Assembly (NCBI GenBank): GCA_947579605.1
Contig: OX388325.1
Coordinates: 5,079,572-5,143,571 of the forward strand
Reading direction: 5' to 3'
DNA length: 64,000 bases
Source of the DNA: Athripsodes cinereus
Lineage: Eukaryota; Arthropoda; Insecta; Trichoptera; Leptoceridae
The position numbers and the translations under genes are program-made. The notes under the pieces are model-generated. The model was given only the letters and a program-made list of their open reading frames with translations. It made no database searches and had not been told where the DNA came from. This document shows, piece after piece, positions 32,268 through 42,800 of the stretch (positions are counted from its first letter, which is position 1; every line of letters starts with the position of its first letter).

Positions 32268-32486
32268 ACAATATATCGTCGCCGCACGCATAATTTGACT
32301 TATGTGAGCGCGCGATGCAAAACTACAACTCTGCAAATGCCGCACGAGTACGAAGGCATTTTATCACTTGTGGATATTATAATTAAGTAATAAAATGCGT
32401 TCTTACTCGTGCGGCACTTGTAGCGTTGTAGTTTTGCATCGCGCGCTCACATAAGTCAAATTATGCGTGCGGCGACGATATATTGT
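32268..32486. mobile_element. Foldback MITE
   Basis: Arms of ~60-95 bp with ATATCGTCGCCGCACGCATA and its complement, and CACTCGTGCGGCA-type inner pairs. Unlike its AT-rich surroundings, the arms are GC-rich. Confidence 0.75.
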
Positions 32487-32610
32487 ATAGCAGTTTGAGT
32501 TTCTAAGTTTATGGCAGTGATGTTGGACTAGTTCCGAATAGGCCTCTGCCAATTATATAATTAAATTGTGGAAGTTGCAGCGTTCTAATTAAATCATTTT
32601 AATAAATAAA

Positions 32611-32867
32611 GTCACTGCATATTCGAAAAGAGGTATGTGTGAACATTTTTATTTAGGCATACTCTTAAAAAACCGTTCATTATGGCATTAAAATTATTGT
32701 TGTTTGGATTTTTTATTGATGTGTGATATTATTCTTTAAGTATTGAATTTTAATATTTGCTACTAAGAATCACTTTATAAAATAGTTATGATGTCATTAT
32801 GAGCAGTTTATTCTAGAAATGTCAAAACATTTGTAAATTCACATACCCTTTTTGAATATGAATGGGC
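32611..32867. mobile_element. MITE family M1, uninterrupted copy
   Basis: Same interior order as 4084-4546 but without the PLE insertion. The ends are diverged (GTCACTGCATATTC ... GAATATGAATGGG). Confidence 0.65.
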
Positions 32868-32945
32868 GATAAGTAAATATGAACTTATATGAAGCTACCA
32901 CCGAAAAAATAGAAACTAAATATCGTCACCCAAAATGTAATTTCG

Positions 32946-33105
32946 GATCTGAGCCCGTAGACAATTTGTACTTAGCGATCGTCTACTGGCGAACTTTTCG
33001 ACAATCTACCTACACGTACCGTATAATTATGCGTTATTGTTGCAGTTATTGACGAAAATTCGTTTGTAGGCGATCGCCAAGTACAAATTGTCTACGGGCT
33101 CTGTA
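32946..33105. mobile_element. Palindromic MITE family M7
   Basis: Ends GAGCCCGTAGACAATTTGTA and its complement. The interior matches 30263-30402 in inverted order. Confidence 0.7.
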
Positions 33106-33394
33106 GATTTTACAAAAATTACTATTTAACATATTTAGTTATAAAGTTTTGTAATATATCACTTATTTCAAAGTAACATTGTTTCAATCTCAACGTTGCA
33201 ATGTAAAAAAGTGAAAATTTTTGTGATTCTGTTATAAGTAATAATAAAACTTTACATTTATTCTCCTTTATTTGGTTCGTCTGTAAAATGTCAATTTTGC
33301 AAATCTACATTTTGGGCATGACAATATGGTACTACATAATAAATTAATGATAAAGTTTAATTTATAGACCAACGGTTCTTGGTGGAAGTTCATA

Positions 33395-33865
33395 TTAATA
33401 ATTTTTAAAATGAAACACGGTGTATAGTTATTCCACTATTGACTTTATTTATTTTTGCGAGCCGGCTTTCAAGAGCTTCCGCTCTCATCGTCAGGCAAAA
33501 TAAAGTGAAGCTTCATTACTAGTTAGGGATGTGACAAACAGAAAACAATAGATAAAAATTGAAATTAAAGAGATGTGTTATTATCATGTATCGTCAACCA
33601 TATTATAATAATTATGAGCCGCTGTGGACGGTCTTATATTAAACATCTCCAGCATTTGTCTTTGTACGATAACGAGGAAACTACAGGAAACCCTTATCAG
33701 AGATGTGCATTATTCTGTTTGTCACATACTTAACTAGTAATGAAGCTTCACTTTACTTTTGCCTGACGATGAGAGCGGAAGCTCTTGAAAGCCGGCTCGC
33801 AAAAATAAATAAAGTCAAAAGTGGAATAACTATATATTGTGTTTCATTTTAAAAATTATAAATTA
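33395..33865. mobile_element. PLE-derived inverted repeat with two hammerheads
   Basis: Arms of ~160 bp converge on a ~130-bp centre. Both arms carry the GAGCCGGCTTTCAAGAGCTT segment that is the hammerhead core in complement. The left flank TTCTTGGTGGAAGTTCATAT is shared with the 5.6-kb element. No protein is encoded. Confidence 0.75.
33751..33814 (+). ncRNA. Hammerhead ribozyme, complete minimal form
   Basis: Helix I TTTTGC (33757-33762) pairs with GCAAAA (33799-33804), with CTTTA/TAAAG further out. Box CTGACGA is 33763-33769, followed by one extra T. Helix II is GAGAGC-GGAA-GCTCTT (33771-33786), then GAAA 33787-33790, palindromic helix III GCCGGC 33791-33796 and the cleavage dinucleotide TC 33797-33798. 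Every conserved core position is present. A loopless short helix III is the known PLE trait. A second copy is on the minus strand at about 33448-33507. Confidence 0.7.
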
Positions 33866-34014
33866 ATTATCTGGAGTTTGTGTGTTCACATTGTGAAAAG
33901 ACATTTTAAACATATTTGATATCAACAAAAACTTTGTTTACTTTTCACTAATGATTTAATACTCGAGCACTTTACTCAAGTCAGCTTGATAAATTGATGA
34001 CACTATATAAATTG

Positions 34015-34215
34015 GTTAGTTGGAAGATATCACGCTTCTGCGATAAACTCGCCCATTGCACAAAATTTATTTGTGTAGTTAAATTGAATATTTTCATATG
34101 TTGATTTTTTGTGCTATAAAGTTTTTTATTATTATCTCATATCTCATTTATTTAACAAAACAATATTAGATTCTACATTTTGAACACAATATAAGATTAA
34201 CAATAAAATTTAAAT
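34015..34215 (+). repeat. LINE 3' UTR repeat (family L-tail)
   Basis: Starts GGTTAGTTGGAAGATATCAC and continues through TATCTCATATCTCATTTATT to ACAATAAAATTTAAA, co-linear with 5380-5600. Confidence 0.65.
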
Positions 34216-34244
34216 TTATTATTATTATTATTATTATAAATTAA

Positions 34245-34421
34245 TGTTTCCCTAGTATTCAGCAAATTTTTACAGTTAATTTTTTTCATACAAATATTAC
34301 CCTCAAAATGTTTTTCACCACTGTGAATTCTTATATGTTTATGCAAATCGGAAGAAATCTCCAATTTTTTGGCATACAAATATTACATTCAAAAAGTTTT
34401 TCACCACTGTGAGTTCTTTTA
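34245..34421 (-). pseudogene. C2H2 zinc-finger fragment
   Basis: The minus strand reads KRTHSGEK, FECNIC, then after a frame error SDLHKHIRIHSGEKHF, a linker-finger-linker series of tandem C2H2 proteins. The second finger has Gly for its first Cys (FEGNIC). It carries TGEK-like linkers, so it does not derive from the 1579-3576 gene. The SINE-R at 34423 cuts its 5' side. Confidence 0.65.
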
Positions 34422-34422
34422 T

Positions 34423-34672
34423 CCTGTGGAGCACCCGGTAAAGAATTGGTCTCCCACTCTTCTCCATAAGTTTTCGAGTGTCCTGTAAAAGGCAGGTGTT
34501 TGAAAAAATTAAGACATTTTACATCTTAAATTCAGCGATGAGGTTTGCCACCCATCCTGAATGTCTTGATTTTATATTGACACGGAGAGGACAGCTTGCA
34601 TGTTTATTATATGCAGCTTGCCTGCTGGCTACCCCACTTGTGGGATATGCCGTGATGGTATAGTAGTAGTAG
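34423..34672 (+). mobile_element. SINE-R copy, full length
   Basis: Begins CCTGTGGAGCACCCGGTAAA and ends GCCGTGATGGTATAGTAGTA plus TAG repeats, the clearest copy for the shared 3' tail with RTE. Confidence 0.75.
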
Positions 34673-35184
34673 TAGTTCCCTAATATTTATTTTCATCGCA
34701 GTTATAGTTACAGGTTATCATTTTTTAGAAACATTTGTGTACAATTGAAATTTACTGCTAATTTTTTTATCTTTATTGATAAGATTAAGTTCAGATTAAG
34801 TTCATCGTATGTCGTCCAAATATGCGGTCATTTCACAATAAATATTACATACCTTTGACTTTTTACTTTAAATTTTTGACATCTATTTTAAATTACTTGT
34901 ATTTTTTGACATCCCACTTGTTTTGTTAAGAATATTTCATGCTGACTATGTAAAAGTACTCATCTAGTTGACATATAAAATCTACAAAACTTCCCTTCGT
35001 TTTCCCATGTACCTATATTTAATTTTTTTTCATATGGGTTAGTTGTAATACTGTTTGTGTACATTATGAAAATTATGGTAATATTTACATGTAAAAGGCC
35101 CAGGCCGTGAATTGAGAAATAAATAAATATACCAACATAATCCCGAGATTAGAAAAAAGGGCCGGGATCGAATCCTCCATATTA

Positions 35185-35346
35185 AAAAGATATATCTGGG
35201 TTTTGTTATAAACCCAAATACAACTTTATACGCCTTCCACAGTAAGCTAAAAGCTTGTGTCGTGAAAGGGGAGTTTGCCGGCACCTGGGATCGAACCGCG
35301 GACCCCTTGTTCAAGAGGCCGAGACTCTACCTCCAGGCTACTGACG
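35185..35346 (-). mobile_element. SINE-B copy (tRNA-derived)
   Basis: Minus-strand B-box GGTTCGATCCCAGG, then GGGGAGTTT-complement and GTTTATAACAAAACCCAGAT, ending TATATCTTTTT. Confidence 0.7.
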
Positions 35347-35515
35347 AACTCAAATGTATGAGTACTCGACGAATTTGAATGTCAACTTTCGGAACATCGC
35401 TTATAACATTTTTTTATCACTATATCAATAGTAGATACATGATAATACAGATAAACCTTAGTAAGTAATCAGCTAGCCAATATGAATAAGCATTGAACAT
35501 GTAGCGTGACAGATA

Positions 35516-36292
35516 CAGTGGAACCTCTCATAAATAGTTTAATTCGTTCCAGACTCTTACTCGTTAAGCGAAACACTCGTTATGTGAAACATTTTTTCTA
35601 TAGAAATCAATGTAAAATACAATAATGCGTTCCATGCCGAAAGAATACTCAATGAATTTTTTTTTATTTACGTTTATTCAAATAAAATTACTTGTAAAGG
35701 AGTGTAACAACTTGAAATACAATTTTTGGAAAAAAAAACGTAAATAAAAATATGAATTTATGACAAATAATTACTAATTTTTAACTAGAAAACTAACCAT
35801 AAACGTAGCCGTTTCGTAGACATTCTTGAAACTCCCTTTGAAGCATCCATCTTCTTAATTTTATCTTTGTTCTTGAGAATAGTGCAGATCGTTGATTTTG
35901 ACCGATGGTATGGCACGCCGCTCACACCTTATTCTCACTTTTCAATGATTTTACGTTTCATTTCAACAGTTATTTTTATTCTCTTCTGGCTATCTTCTTG
36001 TCTTTTTTTCTTCGAGAACATTTTTGCGCGGATTGTAATACATTGCACATAATTTTTTTTACTAATAATATCAATACAAATTTTGGAAGAATGGGTGGTC
36101 ACATGCGAAACCAACGCGCTAACAGAGCGAGTGCTAAACACAGATTGATGTACTGGCGCGGAAGTCCTGGCTCACAAGTGAATGTCGTGAAAAAGGGATT
36201 TACCATTTCTCTGTAACTCGTTATGCAAAATGTCGCTCGTTATGGGAGCAACTTTTTCACATTTTTTTTGCTCGTTATGAGAGGTTCCACTG
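35516..36292. mobile_element. Tigger/pogo-like element T1 with transposase remnant
   Basis: Ends CAGTGGAACCTCTCATAA...TTATGAGAGGTTCCACTG flanked by TA on both sides. The minus strand near 35870-36060 reads KRIKITVEMKRKIIEK, the N-terminal helix-turn-helix of pogo/Tigger transposases, then degrades. The catalytic DDE domain is absent. Confidence 0.75.
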
Positions 36293-36536
36293 TATTCGAA
36301 ATAATAATACCTATCTCACACATGTCACTAATATAAAATAGAGTATTAAAACGGAAAAAAGTATTTTATAGAATCTATAGTGATAACATCAGTGTGCGTG
36401 TGTGTTTGGTGTTTAAATTATTATCAATGTATAGTTAATGTCTTATACTCGTTCCTCATCTCAATACTCTTTTCGTAACGAATACCTAATATTATGGTAA
36501 AAAAATATCTAATTCTAATTAAAACAATATAATTTG

Positions 36537-36794
36537 TTGTTGCATATTCAAAAAGGGACATGGGAATTCATAAATGTTTTAACATTTCTAGAATAAACTG
36601 CTTATAATGACATCATAACCATTTTATAAAGTGATTCTTAGTATCAAATATTAAAATTCAATACTTGAAGAATAATATCACATGCCAATTAAAAGTCCAA
36701 ACTACAATTTTAATGCCTTAATGAACAGTTTAAAAAGAGTACCTATGCCCAAATAAAAATGTGTGGACATGTCTCTTTTTGTAAATGCAACGAC
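36537..36794. mobile_element. MITE family M1, copy next to torsin B
   Basis: Ends GTTGTTGCATATTCAAAAAG and CTTTTTGTAAATGCAACGAC. It stops only ~24 bp before the acceptor-ATG of torsin B, so the branch point and part of the acceptor tract of the preceding intron may lie in it. Confidence 0.75.
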
Positions 36795-36854
36795 AATATT
36801 ATTATTATTTTGATCCAGATGTTCCTATCTATAATATATTGTCAAGCTAATAAA

Positions 36855-39800
36855 ATGAGTAAAGTGCTTATAATCTTTTTGACTATATCTGTAACAAATA
36901 CTTGGAGTTTATTTGGTGTTGGAAACGAATGTTCTCAGGAAAATTTACCTTTTAATATTTCAGGTATGTAAAGTTTATTATTTACTAATATGTTATGTCT
37001 CCTAGTATATAAACCCGAGAACAATAGATATATTGATCCGTTATGTATTGTCTAACTCTTCGTCCCGGATACTGGTCCTCGCAGAGCGCTTCTTTCAACC
37101 AGATCTTTTATCAATAACTCTAACTCAGCATCCGTCCCCTAACCCCTTCCCGATCTCTTCGGAGTGTTAGGTGTGTGGATTGTAGTTTTTTCTTTTTTTT
37201 TTCAAACTAATTTGTGTAGCTATTTTTCTTATTGTTTGTGTTTTTGTTATTATTGTTTTTATTTCTGTTTAGTGTTAATGTGACGTGGTTAGATGGAAGA
37301 AATCACTATATAGTGATAATCTCGCCACTGCACATCATCACATTTTTTCTTGTGTGTACTGCTTTATTTAATTTGTTATATGAATGATGATGTGCAAGAA
37401 GAATAAAATAAATAAATAAACTAAGAGAGTCCAGTAGATACAAGACCATAAACACACACTTTCATGACAAAACCTCTGTAGTTGTAGGCCTTGTGATGTG
37501 GAACAGGATGTCTGCTGAGTCTCGGCACCGGAAGAACATCACTAAAATAAAAGCCAGCCTACCCCCATTGGCGCCCTTGAGATGGTCAAAGGATCGTAAA
37601 ATGGCCCCAAAAAAATAAACCATCTTAACATCTTCAAATTAAACTAGTTTTAAGCCCTAATCATAGTCTTTGGAATTTTATTTTCAGTTTGTCACATTGA
37701 TTACAAGCAAATTTACATAAAAAAAGACACAATCATAGATTGATATACATAGGGCGAGTTTATCGCAGAGGCGTGATTATTTCCAACTAACCCACATGAC
37801 TTATAAGCATTATAATAAGGCTACATTATAATATAGGACCACAAATATTATTTTTGCCAGGAGCAGTTAAATAATATGTAACTGCGCCGGGCCCTCTTCA
37901 GGTGGCACCTGTTTTCAAGGAAGTCCATAGTTTTGTTATGTATACCTTTTTTTAATAACATAACAAAACTTTTACCATAGTTTTGTTATATATACCTAAT
38001 GTCTTTGCATTTTCCAAGCAACCATTTAAAAGTGCATGCACCTACACGAATTAATAAAAAACTCATTCATTCTAAAAAATGTACGTAGATAATTACACAG
38101 TTACTGTTGACACAATGTAAATACAATCTTAATCTGTCTTGATATTAACCCTACAATGCGCGAAGTGACTGCATTTGAAAATGCGTGCATACTTATCCCG
38201 CAGTAGCTGAGGATCGTCGTTTTCGTCTAAAAAAAAATATAATCAAACATCAGATTTTTGTATTTTTAAATTAATTTCGTCGGTAACCTGGAGGTAGTGT
38301 CTCAGTCTCGTGAACAAGGTGTCCGTGGTTCGATCCCAGGTGCGTGCAAAGTCCTCTTTCACGACACAAGCTTTTAGCTTACTGTGAAATATGTATAAGG
38401 TTGTATTTGGGTTTATGACAAAACCCAGATATATCTTTTTTTTTAATCATAACAATATTAATGTAGCTACTGCGGAGTGCGAGAATGCCATGCACGTATA
38501 TTTGACTATAGTCACTTGGCGCATCGTAGAGTTTAAACTTAAGACAATATTATTATTAACGTTATAGGCATTTAGATCATGACAACATTATCCCTGATTG
38601 AAAATTAATTTGGTTGTAGCTATAAAACACGATATGGAAGAAAAATTGTTTGGGCAACCTTTAGCCATGCAAATGGTGCCAATTTTAGATGGATATTTAA
38701 AAACTACAATGCGAGAACCACGGAAAGCTCTCGTTTTATCATTTCACGGAACTCCAGGGACTGGAAAGAGTTTTATGGCATCACTCATAGCTAATGCACT
38801 GTTCAAAGATGGCTTCAAAAGTCCTTTCACCCGACTGTATATTGGAATGGAAGACTTCAGTGAGACTGTGCCAGTGAAGGAACATCAGGTAGGTACTTTA
38901 CATGACATAAATACATTAACTAGAAACTTAAACCTTGGTTCAATTCAATTTCATCAACACATGTTCTTTCGATGAAGGTCGATATATATCTATTTTCAAA
39001 GGCCATCCAAATGAAGGTCATTTACATACTGATAAAAAGTATAATTATTGCTATTTATACATAGACGTCCGGTGTGGCGCAGAGGTAACACTCTTGCCTT
39101 TGAGTCAGGATGTCCCGGGTTCGATTCCCGGCCAGGGCTAGATGAAGAATGACCTTTTTCAAATTATCCTAGGTCTGGGTGTTACATGTATATGTGTTTA
39201 TTATTATTATTATTATTTGGATGATTTGTAAAGCGCCGTTTTGTGAAAAAAATCCACCTCAAGGGCGCTCTTTGCTAACTAAGGTTGTGCTTGAATTATT
39301 CCGTGAGATTTCTTGAATAGATAAGTTTTCAGTTGGTTCTTGAAACGAGATATGTCCTGCGTTTCTCTGATCGTTTGTGGAAGCCTGTTCCAGACTACAG
39401 GTGCAGATATTGCAAAAGCACGCTCCACGTACACTGTCACCTCCAATTTAGTTGTTATATCTTGACAAGACCTAAGTGTTGTCTGTCTATGACTTAACGC
39501 CTGTCTACCACAGAGTTCCATGATATATTCTGGGGCCATAGCATGAAGTGCCTTAAATACTGTCAAACACACTTTAAATTCAACTCTCTCCGGACATTTG
39601 AGCCAGTGAAGAGATTAAAGTATAAAAACCACTACTAACAGTAGATGATATGTGTTTCTCCATCGTAAGGGCGTTATCAAGATGCGCTCCGAGGAACTTA
39701 ACGTGGTTAGATGGGACTATGTCCACGTTTTGTACACGAATAGGGTCAGCGTTTATGAGATGTTGTCTTCGTGGAGACGCTATCCAGAGAAATTCAGTTT

Positions 39801-42800
39801 TGGTGGGGTTGATTTTAAGCATATTGTTAGACATCCAGGATGAAATGTCCGTTATGCACGAAACGACTTCTTGCTCAAGAGCAGATTTGGATTCCGGGGT
39901 GCATGATTTAAAGAAAATGCGATCGTCTGCATAACAATATGTTGTAAAGCCTAAGTTTTGAATAACATACTCTAATTGATTCGTGTATAAGTTGAACAAG
40001 ATTGGTCCAAGAACAGAACCCTGTGGAACTCCATATAACGTAGAGTGTTTTCTGGATGTTGTGTTATTAAATTTGACTTCATATTCTCGGTTGGATAGGT
40101 ATGAAGACATCCACGTTAAAACCCTGTCCCCAATGCCGAACTCATGCTCTAGCTTTGAGAGAAGTATACTATGATCAACCGTGTCAAAAGCTGCACTCAT
40201 ATCGAGGAAAGACACTAGTGTTAGTTCGGCATTTCCCATGCGAGATATTAGGTCCGATACAGTTCTTATGAGTATCGTTTCAGTGGAGTGAAACTGCCGA
40301 TAGCCAGATTGGTTTTTTGCAAGAAGGTTCGTCACATTAAGGAACTTTGTCAATTGATCACACACAATTCGTTCTAGTAGTTTTGACAGGGAGCACAGGT
40401 TTGTTATTGGACGGTAGTTGCCGGGACAATTAGAGTCTAGGTTGTGTTTTTTTAGTATTGGTTTGACTATCGATTTTTTAAAGTTGCAAGGAAATATGCC
40501 ATTAGATAGTGAAAGGTTTACTATTTTAGTGATTACTGGAGTGAGGATATCGACACAGATTTTCATTAGCCATGTGGGAAGAGAATCAAGTTCAGATTGT
40601 TTGTTTGGCTGTTGGAGAACGAATTTTTTCACTTCTTCTTCCGAGAGCATTCTAAATTGTTGAAGTGTTGAACTTGGTGGAGCAGAGAGAGATGAGGTGT
40701 TCTTAGTATAAGAATGTGATACAGATGTTGATCGGATGTTTTCGATCTTTTCATTGAAATAGTCTGCAACTTCATTCGCGTTCAAATCAGAATCTATATT
40801 AGATTGAATGCTCTTGCCACATATTTTGTTGATATTATTCCATAGCTGTTTAGGATTATGCTTATTGGATTCTAATTTGTCACACCAGTATTCACTCTTT
40901 TTCTTATTTAGTGTTCTCTTCCATTCTTTTTGAGACATCAGCCATTGTAGACGACTGTCATTTGTTTTTGTACGTCTATATTGTCTTTCCTTTCTTCTCA
41001 TAATTCTTTTCTTTTCACGACATTCATCATCAAACCAAATTTGTGCGTCTTTGCTCCTGTTTCTAGAATATTTCGTCTTTACAGGGGCATTATTATCAAG
41101 AATATTCTTTAGGGTGGAATCATATTCTTGGGTTATTATGTTGATATCTTGTGTCTGCAGAAAATTCTCATCGAGTAGTAATGATGAGGCAAGATCTTGT
41201 TTGAATTGGTTTATGTTGAAATTCGTCCAGCAGCGCGATGTTATCTTTGAATACGAGGGAGCAGGTGGGTCAAAGGCGAATTTTGAGATAATTAGACTAT
41301 GATCTGAGAGTACCATGTCTATAACACTTGTGTGTGTTGGTTCGTGACCAGTGCGTGTGATCAGAACGTCCAAAGTGCCCCCTTCATTATGTGTGGGTTC
41401 TGTAATCAATTGATTGGTGCTGTGGTCTGCCATGATTTTATGGAATTTAATGGTGTTAGGATTATCTATTCGTTCCAATCTAATGTTTATATCCCCAGTA
41501 ATAATGACGGAGCATGCATACTGAGATAAAGTTTCCATGAGTTGAGAGAATTCGGAGAAGAAATTGGAGTTAGGAGGCTTTGAGCCGGGACGGTACACGT
41601 TTAAAATTATCATCTCGGCGCTAGAGGAAAAGATTTTACAGCCTACATATTCAAATGAGCAATATTTGTTAAGTTTAATAGGAAGAAGTTTATACTTTCC
41701 TTGAGAGATTACTGCCACTCCTCCATGATTTGTGAAGCTGGTAGTGTTTGTAACGGTGTCAGGAGGAATCTCTCGTGCTCTTTCGATGATGTTGTAGCCC
41801 TTCATCCTCAGCTGACCAAGGCAAATGGACTGTGCGTCTTCGTGCCAAGTTTCGGAAATTGCGAGGACGTTCAGATTGTGTTGTCTGAATATGTCGTCAA
41901 TATCGTCGACCTTATTGTTCACAGACCTAGCGTTCCAACTTCCCACTGTAACTTCCTTCCCTTTTGGAGGATGTCTAGAGTATTGGCAGTCTCGGTTTGA
42001 GAGAGAAGAGCTGTGTTTGTTAACATGTTTCCTTGCTCTTGTACCACGATGCGTTTTTCTGTAAGCAGGCCTCTTGTCATCTTTATTTCTAAGGATATCA
42101 TATTTCTGCAGTACTAACAACAGTGTTTCGTTGACCGGTAGAACATTTTAGTGCATTGTATATATGTGTCGTCGCGTTAGTACCCATAATACAAGATTCA
42201 TATCTTAGTTTGGGACTAGCTCGATCTGTGTGAATTGTCTATGCATGTTATGTTATGTTATACGGAATATACTGATAGTGGATACATCAGAATGGCACCC
42301 CGTTTCTTCATCTCCATCGCGTTGAATTCAGACTAGTTCTTTACGCTTCTATTTTTTTATTTTCTTTTCTCTCTTCTTTTCAGCAATCATAATATTAATA
42401 GTGTCATATTATTCAATAAGTTTTATTGTTACTGTTCTCTAACACAGTGGTTCCCAAAGTTGACTGGGCTCCGACCCATCTAGGAAAAATTTCCAATCTT
42501 GGGATCGGTCTTTTTGCTTTTTTTCTCCAAACATTGCTCCAACAACATTTTTTTATTCATGTCTTATACAGTGGCAAATCGTCCATTAGGGCCCACTCAA
42601 TATTCACTCACGACTCACTGGTGGGTCATAGTTTGGGAAATAGTATTCTAATACATTGGCTTTTTTTCATCATCATTTCAGCCAAGTTGTCCATTGTTAT
42701 TTCTGTCAGTCGGGACTGCACCTGAGCCTTCATTTCTTTGGCTTTCCATTTCAAATATGACTAAAGTGGCTAGATATCTGACTCTCACTGAGAAGACTCA

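Noticed and set aside
36759..36818. Upstream extension of torsin B (start at 36759)
   Set aside because: This part is the right end of MITE M1 and lies before the GATCCAG acceptor.
39066..39140. tRNA gene with GGTTCGATTCC B-box
   Set aside because: It is the head of SINE-A: the same head with the same body occurs at 27604-27832 and 50755-50990, and the cloverleaf arms are not preserved. The same applies to the SINE-B heads.
40983..42064. Plus-strand frames over the LINE at 39.3-42.1 kb
   Set aside because: Shadows of the minus-strand endonuclease-reverse transcriptase frame.
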